Below are positions 24,386-35,024 of a DNA stretch of 64,000 nucleotides, in pieces (position 1 is the stretch's first letter; every line of letters begins with the position of its first letter). The notes beneath the pieces were generated by a model. The model searched no databases. It saw nothing but the letters and a program-made list of their open reading frames with translations, and was not told the DNA's origin. Origin of the DNA: Diphasiastrum complanatum (lineage: Eukaryota; Streptophyta; Lycopodiopsida; Lycopodiales; Lycopodiaceae); contig CM055099.1 of assembly GCA_029204225.1 (NCBI GenBank), forward strand, positions 54,092,983 through 54,156,982, written 5' to 3'. The position numbers and the translations under genes are program-made.

Positions 24386-25519
24386 CTAATACATATCAAG
24401 ATAAAAGCAGGGTTCGTTGTACTTTCTCAGTCGACTCCCATTGACCACAGTGTCGAGGACATCGCCTTGAAGGGTTTGGAGTTGGACATATCCAGAGGCA
24501 AAGATTTCTTTTATGACGTAAGGTCCTTGGCCCAAAAATTGCAGTTTGCCTTTGAAGGCTTTGGCCTGGTATGGCAAGACCTTATCGCCCACCTAGAAAT
24601 CTCTAAGTTTCAATGATCGATCATGCCATGATTTTTGTCATCGTTTGTGGACTTGTTGAGCATGGATGCTGATCCGTCGTGTTTCACAGAGTTGCTCAAG
24701 ATGGAATAACCTATTGCTAGATTCTGAGGAGTATCGAGCTCAAGGTTGTAGGCTACTCGAAGGGAGGGAATATGGAATTCCACAGGCATAACGGCTTCTC
24801 GACCATATGTGAGCTGGAAGGGGGTTAAGCCTGTAGCTCGTTTCAGGGTAGTGCGATAAGCCCAGAGAGCAGCATGGAGTTTGAGTTCCCAATCAGATCG
24901 GCTGGATTCGATGGTTTTGGTGAGAATGCCACATAGGATTTTCTTGGTGGATTCTACCTGGCCATTGCAGCGTGGATAGTATGGGGAACTTTTGCGATGT
25001 ACCACAAAAAATTTGGAAAGAAGGTCTACTATGACAGAGTTAAGAAAATGTGTACCCCTATCATTGATAAGCTCTAGAGGACATCAGAACCGAACTATAA
25101 CCTGTTTCATAGAGAAATTTGGCGGTGGAACGAGCGTCAACATTGTGAACAGCTCTTGCTTCAGCCCATTTGGTGCAGTAGTCCGTAGCTACTATGATGT
25201 AACGAGATTGTGTGTGTCGAGCAGCAGGACTAATAGGTTCGACATAATCAATTTCTCATTTCTGTAAAGTTTAATCAATGGTCACAGGGTGTAAAGGCAT
25301 GTAGTCTATTTTTTGAAAGCGTTTTGTGCGTTGGCAGACATCACAAGCCTTAGTGTAATTGTGCGTATCCTTGAAGAGTGTTGGCCACCAGAAACCAGCC
25401 AAGAAGATTTTCTTAGCAGTTGTTTCAGAAGACAAATGGCCGGCACCAATACCTTCATGAGTGAGGGAAATTACAGAGGGTATTTTCTCCTTCAGTAAGA
25501 CATTGTCAGATAATTCCAT
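24386..25519 (-). pseudogene. int: gypsy integrase, broken
   Basis: Minus strand. 25519-25271 holds the HHCC zinc-binding domain (HEGIGAGHLSSE, then CDVCQRTKRF). The core starts EIDYVEPISPAARHTQSR (first catalytic Asp, near 25250) but loses frame around 25100. LINDRGTHFLNSVIV (second Asp) and YPRCNGQVESTKKIL (catalytic Glu) follow, then WELKLHAALWAYRTT and FQLTYGREAVMPVEF. After a stop, 24592-24386 encodes the C-terminal GPY/F-type domain (FKGKLQFLGQGPYVIKEIF). At least three stops and a frameshift make it inactive. No chromodomain follows. Confidence 0.92.
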
Positions 25520-25731
25520 CTAACCCTTGCTTGTAGAGTTGTCCTGCAATTAACATATAAGGTTTAGTTTTGAGGACCAACGCTCGTTGTTCGGGTTTAG
25601 AGAAGGAAAGATCCATCTGTCCTGAAGTTAAATATTCGGTAATTTCCTTGGCCCATACAGGTGTAGAGTCAACTTGGAAAAGGATTGCATCTGGTAAATC
25701 ATCATTGACGCCTTGATCAGGGGTAGGAAGG

Positions 25732-27795
25732 TTAGGGGTTAGGGATTCGGGATAGATGATCTGCTAAAAAATGCTGAACTCCCTTACGAACCATGATCCT
25801 AAACTCAAATTCTCTCAATAATAGGATCCATCTAGTAATATGACATGTGGTGCAGGTCTTGTTGATGAGATACAATAGTGCTTGATGATCAGTGAAGAAC
25901 GCAAAGATTTTTCCTAGAAGATAATGGCGAAACTTCTGAACCGCATATACCATTGCCAAGGTTTTGCGTTCGGTAGTGGTATGATTGACTTCAGCAGGTA
26001 TCAATTGTCGACTAAGAAAACGAATTGGGTAATCTTTTTTGAATTCTCCCGGTTGGGTGAGCACTGCTCCAATGGCATACTTGGATGCATCGGTATGCAC
26101 ATGGAATTCTTTAGAATAATCAGGGGCCCGGAGGATGGGTGCTTTGGTAAGGGCTTCTTTGAGTTGATTGAAGGCGATGCATTGTTCATCCGCCCATTTG
26201 GGAACTACAACTACTTTGTAGATTAAGCGTGCTTTGTTAGCGAAATCGAAAATAAAGCACCGATAATAGTTGGCGTGGCCAAGGAAGGAGTAAACTTCAT
26301 GTATTGTACGCAGTTCCGGTAGATTTTGAATGATAAGGATCTTTTCAGGGTCAGTGGCAATGCCATTTCGTGAGATAATATGTCCTAACACAATACCATA
26401 GGTTACCCAAATCTGGCATTTTTCAGGATTAAGAGAGATACCGAAGCGTTGACATTGGATAAAAAAAATTTCGAGCACAGACAGATGACGTATTTCTTCG
26501 GAATGTGCTCCTAAATCGTCCAAGTAAACTTCTAAGGTATCGCCCATCTGCTGAGAAAAGGCCGCTTGCATAACACGTTGGAAGGTGCTAGGAGCATTGC
26601 AGAGCCCAAAAGGCATGACTTTCCAACAGAAGGTTCCCCATTCTGTGGCAAAGGCAGTTTTGTGTTGATCTTCTTCAGCGATTTGGATCATATTATATCC
26701 GCTAAAGCCATCTAAGAAGGAGTAAGCCTCATCTCCTGCTAGATTTTCTAAGATGGATTCTCCGAAAGGTAATGGAAAATGATCACGTTCAGTGATGGCG
26801 TTAAGTTTCTTAAAATCGACACAGATCCGGAGTTTTCCATTTTTCTTGGGGACGATGACAATTGGGGAGACCCACTCAGTATGCTCAATTTCATATATAA
26901 ATCCCGCATCTAAAAGGCGTTGTAATTCTTCTTTGATCTTGGCCTTATAGATGGGATTGCATCTGTACGGACGACTCGCAGTGGGCCTCGCACCCGGTTT
27001 AAGTGGGATATGATGCACAACTACTTGGGGTGAGATGCCTTTCATGTCTTTATAGGTCCAGGCAAAGATATGTCGATATTTTTGCAGGAGCTTTTCAAGC
27101 CGTCTTCGTTGTTCGCGATTGAGATGAGCTCCGATGTGGACAAGATATTCGTTGATTTCATTTGGCTCACTCAGGGAAAGGGTTATGGTTTGTGTAGGGC
27201 CTTTGTAGGGTGAATTACCAGTGGGCTCACGTTGAGCTTGGGGTAATTTGATTGTGACATCCTCAATCGTAACCTTAAAGTATGCAGGAACATCATGGGC
27301 TAGAGATTTGAGGGGGGCCTTGCCTTTATCTTGCCGAGATGGTGCTTTTTCGGGGATGGATGTAGGGCTAGAGGCAATCTCGGAAACTTCTTGAACAGTT
27401 GTGAGGTCACCCGACGGTTGAATTTGAAGTGGTTTTTTCATTTTCTCTTTCATAGTATGACCACGTGGTTGAGGTTTTGGTGGTGGAGAGACAATTGGTA
27501 TGTCATGGAGGATCTCGTCATTAATTTGAAAGAGTCTTCTCCTCACAGAAATCCCATGGATAGTGTGGGCATTTGGGACGGTAGAATTTTGTCTCAGGTT
27601 TTTCACTTGCAACCCTGGCAACGGATTCCACCTTGGAAGCATGTTGCGGATAGGTCTTCGGGGGAAGTGCTTCCATATAGTTGAGAATCCGGATATCAGA
27701 AATGTCCATATCTTCTGGGCAATTCTGAATTTGTAAGACGTTCTCGTGATCAATGAAGAAATTATCTGATTCATTAGTAGGTAGCCATGCAACAT
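25732..27795 (-). CDS. pol: gypsy reverse transcriptase-RNase H frame (687 codons)
   Basis: One open frame. The N-terminal 130 codons contain the PR-RT linker partly out of frame (see 27521-27859). From FAWTYKDMKGISPQVVVHHI on, the RT motifs are in order: WVSPIVIVPKKNGKLRICVD, YSFLDGFSGYNMIQI, KVMPFGLCNAPSTFQRVM, and the catalytic VYLDDLGAHS near 26520 (YLDD, where many plant elements have YVDD). RNase H follows with HVHTDASKYAIGAVL, NHTTTERKTLAMVYAV, FFTDHQALLYL and LADHLSRI, giving the D-E-D-D acidic residues. It would copy the element's RNA into cDNA in the cytoplasmic particle. Domain order and residues are intact, but the surrounding pol frame is not. Confidence 0.94.
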   Translation of the reverse strand: MLHGYLLMNQIISSLITRTSYKFRIAQKIWTFLISGFSTIWKHFPRRPIRNMLPRWNPLPGLQVKNLRQNSTVPNAHTIHGISVRRRLFQINDEILHDIPIVSPPPKPQPRGHTMKEKMKKPLQIQPSGDLTTVQEVSEIASSPTSIPEKAPSRQDKGKAPLKSLAHDVPAYFKVTIEDVTIKLPQAQREPTGNSPYKGPTQTITLSLSEPNEINEYLVHIGAHLNREQRRRLEKLLQKYRHIFAWTYKDMKGISPQVVVHHIPLKPGARPTASRPYRCNPIYKAKIKEELQRLLDAGFIYEIEHTEWVSPIVIVPKKNGKLRICVDFKKLNAITERDHFPLPFGESILENLAGDEAYSFLDGFSGYNMIQIAEEDQHKTAFATEWGTFCWKVMPFGLCNAPSTFQRVMQAAFSQQMGDTLEVYLDDLGAHSEEIRHLSVLEIFFIQCQRFGISLNPEKCQIWVTYGIVLGHIISRNGIATDPEKILIIQNLPELRTIHEVYSFLGHANYYRCFIFDFANKARLIYKVVVVPKWADEQCIAFNQLKEALTKAPILRAPDYSKEFHVHTDASKYAIGAVLTQPGEFKKDYPIRFLSRQLIPAEVNHTTTERKTLAMVYAVQKFRHYLLGKIFAFFTDHQALLYLINKTCTTCHITRWILLLREFEFRIMVRKGVQHFLADHLSRIPNP

Positions 27796-27859
27796 TTAGC
27801 AGCTCATCATGGTGTGAAAGAATATCAAGAAAATTGATATTGATGATGGGTGTATCCAA
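27521..27859 (-). pseudogene. gypsy PR-RT linker in shifted frame
   Basis: Frame MDTPIININFLDILSHHDEL to KTYPQHASKVESVARVASE, overlapping the RT frame in another phase. The coding-like sequence passes from this frame to the RT frame around 27530-27600 (RRRLFQINDEILHDI), which marks a frameshift within pol. Confidence 0.6.
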
Positions 27860-28014
27860 GTCAGGTAATTGTCATGATCGATTGGGTGTGGAGAGGTACA
27901 ATTATCCTGATGTTGAGCACAGTAATCGGCATTCACACAATCAATGGTAGCTAGACTGTGACTCCAGTTTATGATATCAGTAGATTTAACATAATGACAT
28001 TTTTTGTGGCTGGA

Positions 28015-28456
28015 CTAGTATGGCTCAAATACTGAGTTGGTGGTTGAGGATCCCTCGTCATGTATGCGTACAAGTTTGAGTTTACCCGTTGAGTCAATTG
28101 TGACAGAATTGTCACGATTACCAAAAGTGACTCGGCCTTTGTTCCAGTCATGAACGACTCGTGCATTGGTGAGCCACGGATGACCAAGTAGAAACTCATA
28201 AGAATAGGCATTATTGGGAATATCAAGTACTACAAGCTCAACAAAAAATTTGAGACCTTCTAGGTTGATTAGCACATGCAGAAGGAAACTGGTAGGTCGG
28301 ACCACACTTTGATCAGCCATTCGAAGCTGACAAGTAGGTTTGGCTAGCTTGTCTCTCAAATTCCATTCCATCATGAGGGATGTGGAAATGATATTAACCC
28401 CGGAACCTCCATCGAGTACTGCTAAAACTTCACGGGATTGATGATGAATAGCTGGG
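28015..28456 (-). pseudogene. pro: gypsy aspartic protease
   Basis: Minus strand. EVLAVLDGGSGVNIIS is the active-site loop, D-G-G-S in place of the commoner D-S/T-G-A, a form also seen in other plant Ty3 elements. It is followed by CQLRMADQSVVRPTSFL, VELVVLDIPNNAYSYEFLLG and HPWLTNARVVHDW, the usual flap and C-terminal LLG region. The frame ends at TAG (28015-28017) and coding-like sequence continues in phase (KCHYVKSTDI), so the stop is probably a C-to-T change. Confidence 0.85.
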
Positions 28457-28753
28457 ATTTTGATGTTGCCTCATTCGCTGAGTGGATTGGTTAGATGTAA
28501 GGGCATTTTAGTGGTGGTGGTATTGGATTGGATCTGTTGTTTCCACTGGCCAGCATGCTTCCAGGGGACATGGAAGGGAAGAGTGGCATTGGCTTGTAGT
28601 AGATCTTCCCAAACTTTGGTACCTTCAAGGGTTTTGCTTTCAAAGGGCTTGTGAGATACTTTATGGGAAGAGGAAGATTGTTGGTCGGCATTACGGATTT
28701 GTTGGCGATACTCATGATGCAGCCGAATTTCTTCAATTGGTGAGGATAAACTA

Positions 28754-30182
28754 TCAGGGTTGAATCATCACTTGGAGGAACAGCCTGCGGTTGAGTTTTG
28801 CTAGGTGCAAATGTAGGGGCTTGGCATTGGGTTTGTGTCGAGTCAAGACCCAAGCAGGATGAGTTTCAACTGGTAAAGTTTCTACTTGCACTGAACAGAC
28901 TGGAGTAGTAGGTTTGGATCGGGATAGGCAGTTCTTCACGTGATGTTCAATACCACAATTTTCACAAGATGAAGAGAAATGAAGTTTATCTGGGCAGCGA
29001 ATACTAGGATGTTTACCTGCACAGATAAAACATCCTCATATTGCGGGTAGTTGATGTGCGACAAAGACAGCTTGGGCATTGGGATCCAATGCTTGAGCAT
29101 TAGAATCATAGATATAATAAACAACTGTTTCAGTAGAGTACTGCGGTTGAGTATTGTCTTCCACATAGTAGGTGGCTGGATCGATAGTATTCGGATCAAG
29201 ATAATGGACAACGTTTTGTGGGGCAGGTTGGTTAACAAAAAACTGTTGATGTGGGGATGGGTATTGATTTGGTGCAGGTGGTTGTGGTTGGTAAACCCCT
29301 GGTCATGGCACAAGTTGTTGTGGTGGATAGGGGCGGTAAGCTCGATAAACGATGGGTCTGGTGGCTACTAGGAAATGATTTTGCAGTTGAGGACATTCAT
29401 TAGTAGTGTGATGCTGTGAGCAGATTGGACACCAGACATTTTCTCTTGCTGGAAAGGATTTCTCAGCAATCTGTTTCATGGCGGTTTGGAAATCGACAGT
29501 GAGTTTATCCATATGAGATTATTGAGCTTTTTGCCAGGTTTTCATTTGATGTAGAAGTTCAGAAGACTGAGCAATATTATCAGACTTCGGGTGATTAGGA
29601 CGATCCAGATTCTTAGATTTCTTTTCACGATGGTCAAAGCCTTCGTCTTCTTCATGGATAGCATCGGTCATCACATCGTTAAGTTGATCATAAAGGTCAA
29701 CTGGTTTGAGTTCACGACGGATGTTTTTAGGCAATCCAACTAAAAATAGTTTTATGGCCATTCGTTCAGTGATATTTTCATCAACACATTCTACTTTGAG
29801 ACGTTTAAAACGCTCAATGTAGTTTCGAACAGACTTTTTGCGACACATCTTGATATGAGTAATTTGAATGAACGAGTTCTGAGTCAGTTTGTATGGTTTG
29901 AAATGCTTGATGAGAGCGTCCTTGAGGGTGGTCCAAGAAGCAAGATCAGGAGTTTCGAGATTCAAGTACCACTCCTTGGCGGTGCCATAGAGTACCATGG
30001 GAAATAGGCGAAGCTTTTCAGTTTCAGAGGTATCTCCATAAAAACGGCATGCATTATCAAAGTCTTGGAGAAATCGGACTGGGTCAGATTCGCCATCGTA
30101 CTTTGGTGCATCGATACGTGAAATTCTCCGTTCCATTCATGGAGGAGTCAGATTAGAAGATTCAGCACAGTCACGAGACATG
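28754..30182 (-). pseudogene. gag: gypsy gag with three zinc knuckles
   Basis: One frame from the ATG at 30182 to 28754 with four in-frame stops (just before 30136, at 29519, 29303 and about 29033) but no frameshift. The capsid domain is of Retrotrans_gag type: ESDPVRFLQDFDNACRFYG, MVLYGTAKEWYLNLE, FIQITHIKMCRKKSVRNYIE, MAIKLFLVGLPKNIRREL. Three knuckles follow, CPICSQHHTTNEC, CFICAGKHPSIRC and CENCGIEHHVKNC, all with spacing CX2CX3HX4C rather than the canonical X4 before His. A Pro/Gln/Tyr-rich segment separates the first from the other two. The product would package the element RNA. Confidence 0.92.
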
Positions 30183-30285
30183 AAGCAGAATACAGATGAG
30201 CAGGGCAGGACTGTACTTGGCAAAAAGGGCAGTTTGCTTGCAGAATGGATAGTGTAGGACAAAAATTGGTCTTTCTGATTGTTAT

Positions 30286-30768
30286 AGAATTCGCGGACAG
30301 GCTGAGAAATTGTGGAGAGGCAGATAAATCTAACTGTAATACTCGTGAATTCTGAACAAGTCTTCTGAATGTCAGAATAGTGATTTTTGAATTTTTTTGG
30401 AATTTCAAAATTCGTGGATAGTACAGGGAAATCGTGCTCTGTGAGGACGAATTCTTAGGCTTAATGGCGAATTCTAGCAGAGAGGTTTGACTGGCAAATA
30501 GGGAATATAGAGAAAAATGTGATGTTCTGTCAGTAAACAGGCAAAATCTGTGAGATAGAATTTCGCGGAGCTGTTGAAGGACCGATCTTAATGAGATCTA
30601 GCCTCAGTGAAGTCGACGAATTCTAGGACAAAGATTTTGATGAGAAATAAGGGATTTTGACAGTATAACAAGTTGTTTTCTCAAAATTTGACTATGATTA
30701 GAATTTGTGGAGGTGATAAAATGAAAGGTCAGGGTCTGTTAGGGCTACAGACAGACTAGCGAATTCTG
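30286..30768 (-). repeat. Hairpin-forming units in the gypsy leader
   Basis: Four units spaced about 120-155 bp, each an AGAATT(C/T)(C/G)-like arm followed by its reverse complement: 30286-30292/30347-30353, 30409-30415/30447-30453, 30556-30565/30617-30625, 30700-30707/30760-30767. Between the arms lie G-rich phrases (GCGGACAGG, GTGGATAG, GCGGAGC, GTGGAGG) and AAATCGTG- or TCTGTGAGG-like pieces. They match in form the units at 23840-24200, upstream of ORF3. Confidence 0.75.
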
Positions 30769-31013
30769 ATATACCTATTTGGTTGTGAAAAAGTTCACTT
30801 GGGTCACTTCTTTTGAAGAAAATGCCCAGGTTGACTCTTTTGTTGCTTCCCCCCCGGTTTGAGAAGTTGCTCCGCATCTCGTGTAGGACCTGGAGAGACG
30901 ACGCGTGCTGTTTGTTGGTAGATAGAGATAAGCACACAAGCAAACATACAACACGGAAGCAAGAAATAAAAGAAAAAAAGGAGAAGAAGCTAGGTAGAAA
31001 AATACTTAAAAAG

Positions 31014-31027
31014 CGGCAACGGTGCCA
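31014..31027 (-). other. gypsy primer-binding site, tRNA-Asp type
   Basis: Minus strand TGGCACCGTTGCCG, one base after the 5' LTR end (...CCAACA). It differs by one base from the complement of the plant tRNA-Asp 3' end (TGGCGCCGTTGCCG), the PBS used by Athila-like elements. Confidence 0.85.
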
Positions 31028-31028
31028 A

Positions 31029-31826
31029 TGTTGGAAGTATTTCTAGTGAGTGCGGTAGCTAGATCTACTTACGGGTGTAGTATAGGGATGTAGAGATTTG
31101 TCCACTTTTTAAGTTTCTACAATAAGCTTCAACGGAGATATGGAGAGGAATGAGAGCACTAAGGCTTACCCAACTAGTGCCTGAAACGGAAATAAAGCTA
31201 ATTAGTAACAACAATAAAAATCCTTGCTAAGGCTTACCCAACTAGCAAGGTGACTAGACTAATCCTAGATTAACACCCGAAGGGTTATAAAATGAGATTG
31301 CGGCTAATACTAAACAGATAAGCAATAATGAACATGCCACAATAAAGCCGATGAAAAGGAGGCAAGAGGAGGCATGAGCACCTTCCCTCAAGCTATGCAC
31401 CTTCCCAAAGGGAACACAAATGAAATAGAATGATAATTCTCCAAAATAGAGAGCAAGATAGCTTAATCTCAAAAGTGTTATTTACAATACAAATACCTCT
31501 CTTTTTATGGCAAGGAGGGTCTTCCATAAGTGTCTACTAACTTATGGGACTAATCTGTTCCTAGCCTTTCTAGAACTTCTAACTTAGGATTTAGAACTTC
31601 AATTTTCTTAACTTAAGACAACTTAAGATAAAATACTTCTAATCTTAAGTTTCCTAAGTCTAAGTTTAAGCTATTTTATTATTATTTAAGCTTCTACTCA
31701 TGGACTTACAAAACACATGCCATGGCTTGAAGTTCATTGACAGATACTCATACGTGGTCTTACAAAACACATGCCACGGAGTTTTATTATTTTTTTATTT
31801 TCTCTGCGTTAGCACAGTTGCTAATA
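31029..31826 (-). repeat. gypsy 5' LTR
   Basis: 798 bp partner of 19757-20567. Main differences are a 13-bp deletion near 31660 and about 17 substitutions, nearly all transitions. The terminal base pattern is TG...CA on the 31029 side; the 31826 end reads CTAATA where the other LTR has CTAACA. Confidence 0.96.
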
Positions 31827-31831
31827 ATCAT
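31827..31831. other. gypsy target-site duplication (right copy)
   Basis: ATCAT, identical to 19752-19756. It proves that the two LTRs belong to one insertion event. Confidence 0.92.
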
Positions 31832-32746
31832 CCATCCCCTCTTTTTTTTTCAAGCATTATTCTTTCAATTTATCGTTGAGATCGTCCTAATCCTTCGCCT
31901 CTTATGGATCTCCATCCCAATGTTTTGATGTCTTCTCCCTTCAATTGTCATTCTCTTTTTTGTTTATCATCATCACCTGCTCCCTCTCTTCCGAGTCTTG
32001 GTACCCCTTCCTTCAATCTCGTCATACACCCCCAATCTGCTCCCTTCATAACTTCCTTTGACGTGAGTCCCCATGTGTTTTACCACCCAGCACCTTGATT
32101 TATTCTCCCCCAATAGCCTCCTCTCCTCCACCCCATTTCTTTTCTCCTCCTCTAGCCCACTCACACTTACACACACACATCCATAGTGAAAGAAAGAACA
32201 CGTGGATTTCAATTCTAGATTTTGAAAAGCTCAATATATAGGTCCAAACATAAGATGACATTATTTGAGGATTTAGAATGGTATATTCACATTAGCTCTT
32301 TGGCATCCTTGTAGAAATTGACATGTTTATGCATCTCCTATGTGCACCAATGTCTTAAGGCATGTCTAACTAACAAATAGGCCTTGTAATTGGATCAAAT
32401 TGTAGCTTATTGTCAATTGCAATTATATGTAACCTTCGTCAAAATCACTTAAAAGGTAGAGATAATAGAATGATGTAATTTTAAAGCTTAAAAAGAATGA
32501 CGTATAACATATAGGACAATATATACTAATTTTATTACTTCCCTTGTTATGGGTACTTTGTAGACATTAATAGCAATGTGTTTAATGGACCTACGGGTAC
32601 TTCGTAAATGTTGATACCTCTCTCTCTCTCTCTCTCATATGATATTACAATCACACTAAGGCTCTCTTGGATTCTTACAATTTGTTTCTATGGAAGGCTC
32701 TCTTGGATTCTTACAATTTGTATCTATGGAACTCCCATAAAAAATT

Positions 32747-32806
<60 letters not shown>

Positions 32807-33869
32807 TTGATTAGCATCATATTCATCAAAACCATTATCTTCAAAATTTATTTTTGGAGAATTGTCTCCTATATTCACATTATAAATAACATGTAATAAA
32901 AATATGCAACAATACCAAATAAGCATAGGGAGTGCAAAAACTATCTTGGATAGTTTAAAGAAGCTCAAAAAAGAAAAAAACATGATGCAAATCATACAAT
33001 GGTGGAATGCAAATCTTCAAGGAGCGCTTGTGTTTTGAGGAGATGCAAACCTCGAGTCATTGGAAGTTGTTGGTTGAATTCTTGAGGAGCGCTTGTGTTT
33101 TGAGGAGATCAAATCTCAAGTCATTTGGAGTTGTAGTTGAATGCTCATGAGCTTAGCATATGTATCCAACATAGTTAAAACATAGATATGGCAAATTAGG
33201 TAGATTTTTTTTTTTTTGCATGTGTTGGAGAGCGTTCCCTCAAACATTTTTAACATGACTCTCAATACTTTTGATGTGGAATGGGTAGCAGACAAATCCT
33301 TAGACTGCAACCTGCGAAGGTAACGTAATAGCAAAGGCGAAAGGGCCAGAATCCAAGCAGATCCGCAAGCAGGCGCTGGCAGATTTCTGCTCAGGTGCTC
33401 AGCGCTGATAGGGCCAGATCTGCGAGCTAGCTGCACTCAGATAGCGCTGGTAGATGGGGGTAGCAAATCCCGTGGCGATGGGGGAGGACACACTTGTGAG
33501 CAGAATGGGCACCAACGATGGCAGATGAGAGAGAGAGAGAGAGATTTTAATTGGAATCATTTGGAAATCTAAGCTTAAAATTATCCAGTGGAATTTGACA
33601 AAACATCGCTTTGCTAAGACGAATAATAATAAGGATCTGTAAAAATGTACAAAATATGCATTAAGTTAAACAATGTCTCTGGACTTGGGAAACGTCACTC
33701 ATCTAATGCTATATTTCAACTTGAATAGCATATTTGAATGAGTCAGATCACCTCAATTGATTCTTTGAAAGAGTGGCATTCTCCTTGAATCGTAGATGCT
33801 TTCTTCTTGTTGTGGGTAATCCCTTAAGCTTCACCACCCTTGGAGATCTCAACTCTCTTGCTGAATTGG
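31832..33869. other. Non-coding, with small repeats
   Basis: Contains (CT)n at 32618-32636, a 36-bp tandem duplication (AAGGCTCTCTTGGATTCTTA..., 32658-32693 and 32694-32729), (GA)27 at 32750-32803, a 66-bp duplication (AGGAGCGCTTGTGTTTTGAG..., 33014-33079 and 33080-33145) and (GA)n at 33528-33544. 33280-33480 is GC-richer. No coding region is recognised. Confidence 0.7.
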
Positions 33870-34440
33870 AAGAAATGACTACCCCCCCTCCATCTCACGT
33901 CACTGTTGTAATTGAATCCGATATGCTTTCCTGAGAAAGGCAGAAGCCCTCTCAACTCACCTTTCCCTTCTTTAATGTTCATATTCTCAACTCAATAGCA
34001 GAGGTCATCACAAAGAGGTTCATCTTGTTCTGTTTCTTTATCTTCATATCCCTTGTTGTCGCAGCTGGAATAGTTATCGTACCCTTGGTTATTTTTATCA
34101 TCATCGCTGTTATATTTTTCATCCACAGTCTCCTTGTAAATGATGCTGTTGTTGGATCGATGTTCTCATAAAGCTGAGTTGAGTTCCTCGTCACAGGATG
34201 TGGGTTTTGCCTCTACAAGCATGCACTTCGCATCTTGTGGCGAACTCACGTTCACCATCAGGGACCAGTTTGAAGCCTCGTCATCTTCCAGCTCTCGGAC
34301 CTGATGAAATTGCAGCGAGCTACTGCAAGATTGCTTTGGAGAAGAGATTGATGGCTTTGGAGAAGAGACTTCATTTTTGGCAGAGGCCGGGACACTCATT
34401 GGGGAGTCATACGAGATCGGCCGACTGGTTCCTCGGATAA
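33870..34440 (-). pseudogene. Possible host-gene remnant, acidic/serine-rich, unidentified
   Basis: Minus strand. A frame opening MSVPASAKNEVSSPKPSISS and running EDDEASNWSLMVNVSSPQDA to DEELNSAL stops at 34166. In the same or adjacent phase it continues with acidic, coding-like sequence (KETVDEKYNSDDDKNNQGYD, DNKGYEDKETEQDE) and ends near GLLPFSGKHIGFNYNSD (about 33910). Codon composition and residue bias differ from the copia elements nearby. I do not recognise the family and offer no function. It could also be chance coding in a low-complexity region. Confidence 0.35.
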
Positions 34441-35024
34441 GGGTGTTGTCTGATCAGCTTTTCTTTTGTAATTGACTGTTGGGGAGATTTGCTGACCGAT
34501 ATAGACCTATAGACCCTCCTTGTGCCTGCTCAATCTGACGGTAGTAATGAGTCTTCTTGTAAACTTTTTACTTGTAAATTCTCTTGAACAGCAATAGAAA
34601 TGGGAAGCGTGTTGCAGGAGTTAGAAATTCGCTCTATGGCAGTTGATGGCCACCCAACAGGGGCGTTGGCTAGAGTAGGCGTGGGCGCAAGCAAACTGCT
34701 GGACAAGAGCACAAAACGTGTGATCTGCGAGAGATGTTTCAAGCATAGGAGACATAGGGGTCAATCCTTCTGCAGAGATTTTTTCAAGCAGAGACTGGGC
34801 TTGAGATCTAAGAACGTCCTCGCCTAAGGGAGTTCCATTTCAAGCTAGAGATGGAGCAGCATCCTTTGTAGGCTCAGATTGTGGGCAGTGTTTTGCACAA
34901 GGAGTGGTGGCATCGGACACAGAATCAGCAAGCCCAAAAACATGATGTGTGTTTGTCAAATCTTTCAAGGGGGCATGCAGATTTGTCGGTAGCTTGTTGG
35001 CTGAAGGTTTTGGTGCTTGCTTAT
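34441..35024. other. Unassigned, GC-richer sequence
   Basis: Small frames on both strands (for example 34600-34827 plus, with CERCFKHRRHRGQSFCRDFF) show no identifiable domain. It may belong to the same lost gene as 33870-34440 or to LINE 5' sequence. Ends where copia RT homology begins. Confidence 0.4.

Larger units (their letters stand above)
19757..31826 (-). mobile_element. Complete Ty3/gypsy retrotransposon with extra ORF3
   Basis: A 12,070-bp element on the minus strand, bounded by LTRs (31029-31826 as 5' LTR, 19757-20567 as 3' LTR) and by a perfect 5-bp duplication ATCAT at 19752-19756 and 31827-31831. Order on the minus strand: LTR, Asp-tRNA-type PBS, leader with hairpin units, gag, protease, RT-RNase H, integrase, spacer with hairpin units and TATA box, ORF3, PPT, LTR. 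PR-RT-RH-IN order and RT motifs place it in Ty3/gypsy; there is no chromodomain, and a tRNA-Asp PBS together with a sense 3' ORF recalls the Athila/Tat side of the family. Hand alignment of the LTRs gives about 17 substitutions and one 13-bp indel over about 800 bp (roughly 2%), so insertion is fairly recent. Coding regions carry several stops and frameshifts, so this copy is not autonomous. Confidence 0.95.
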
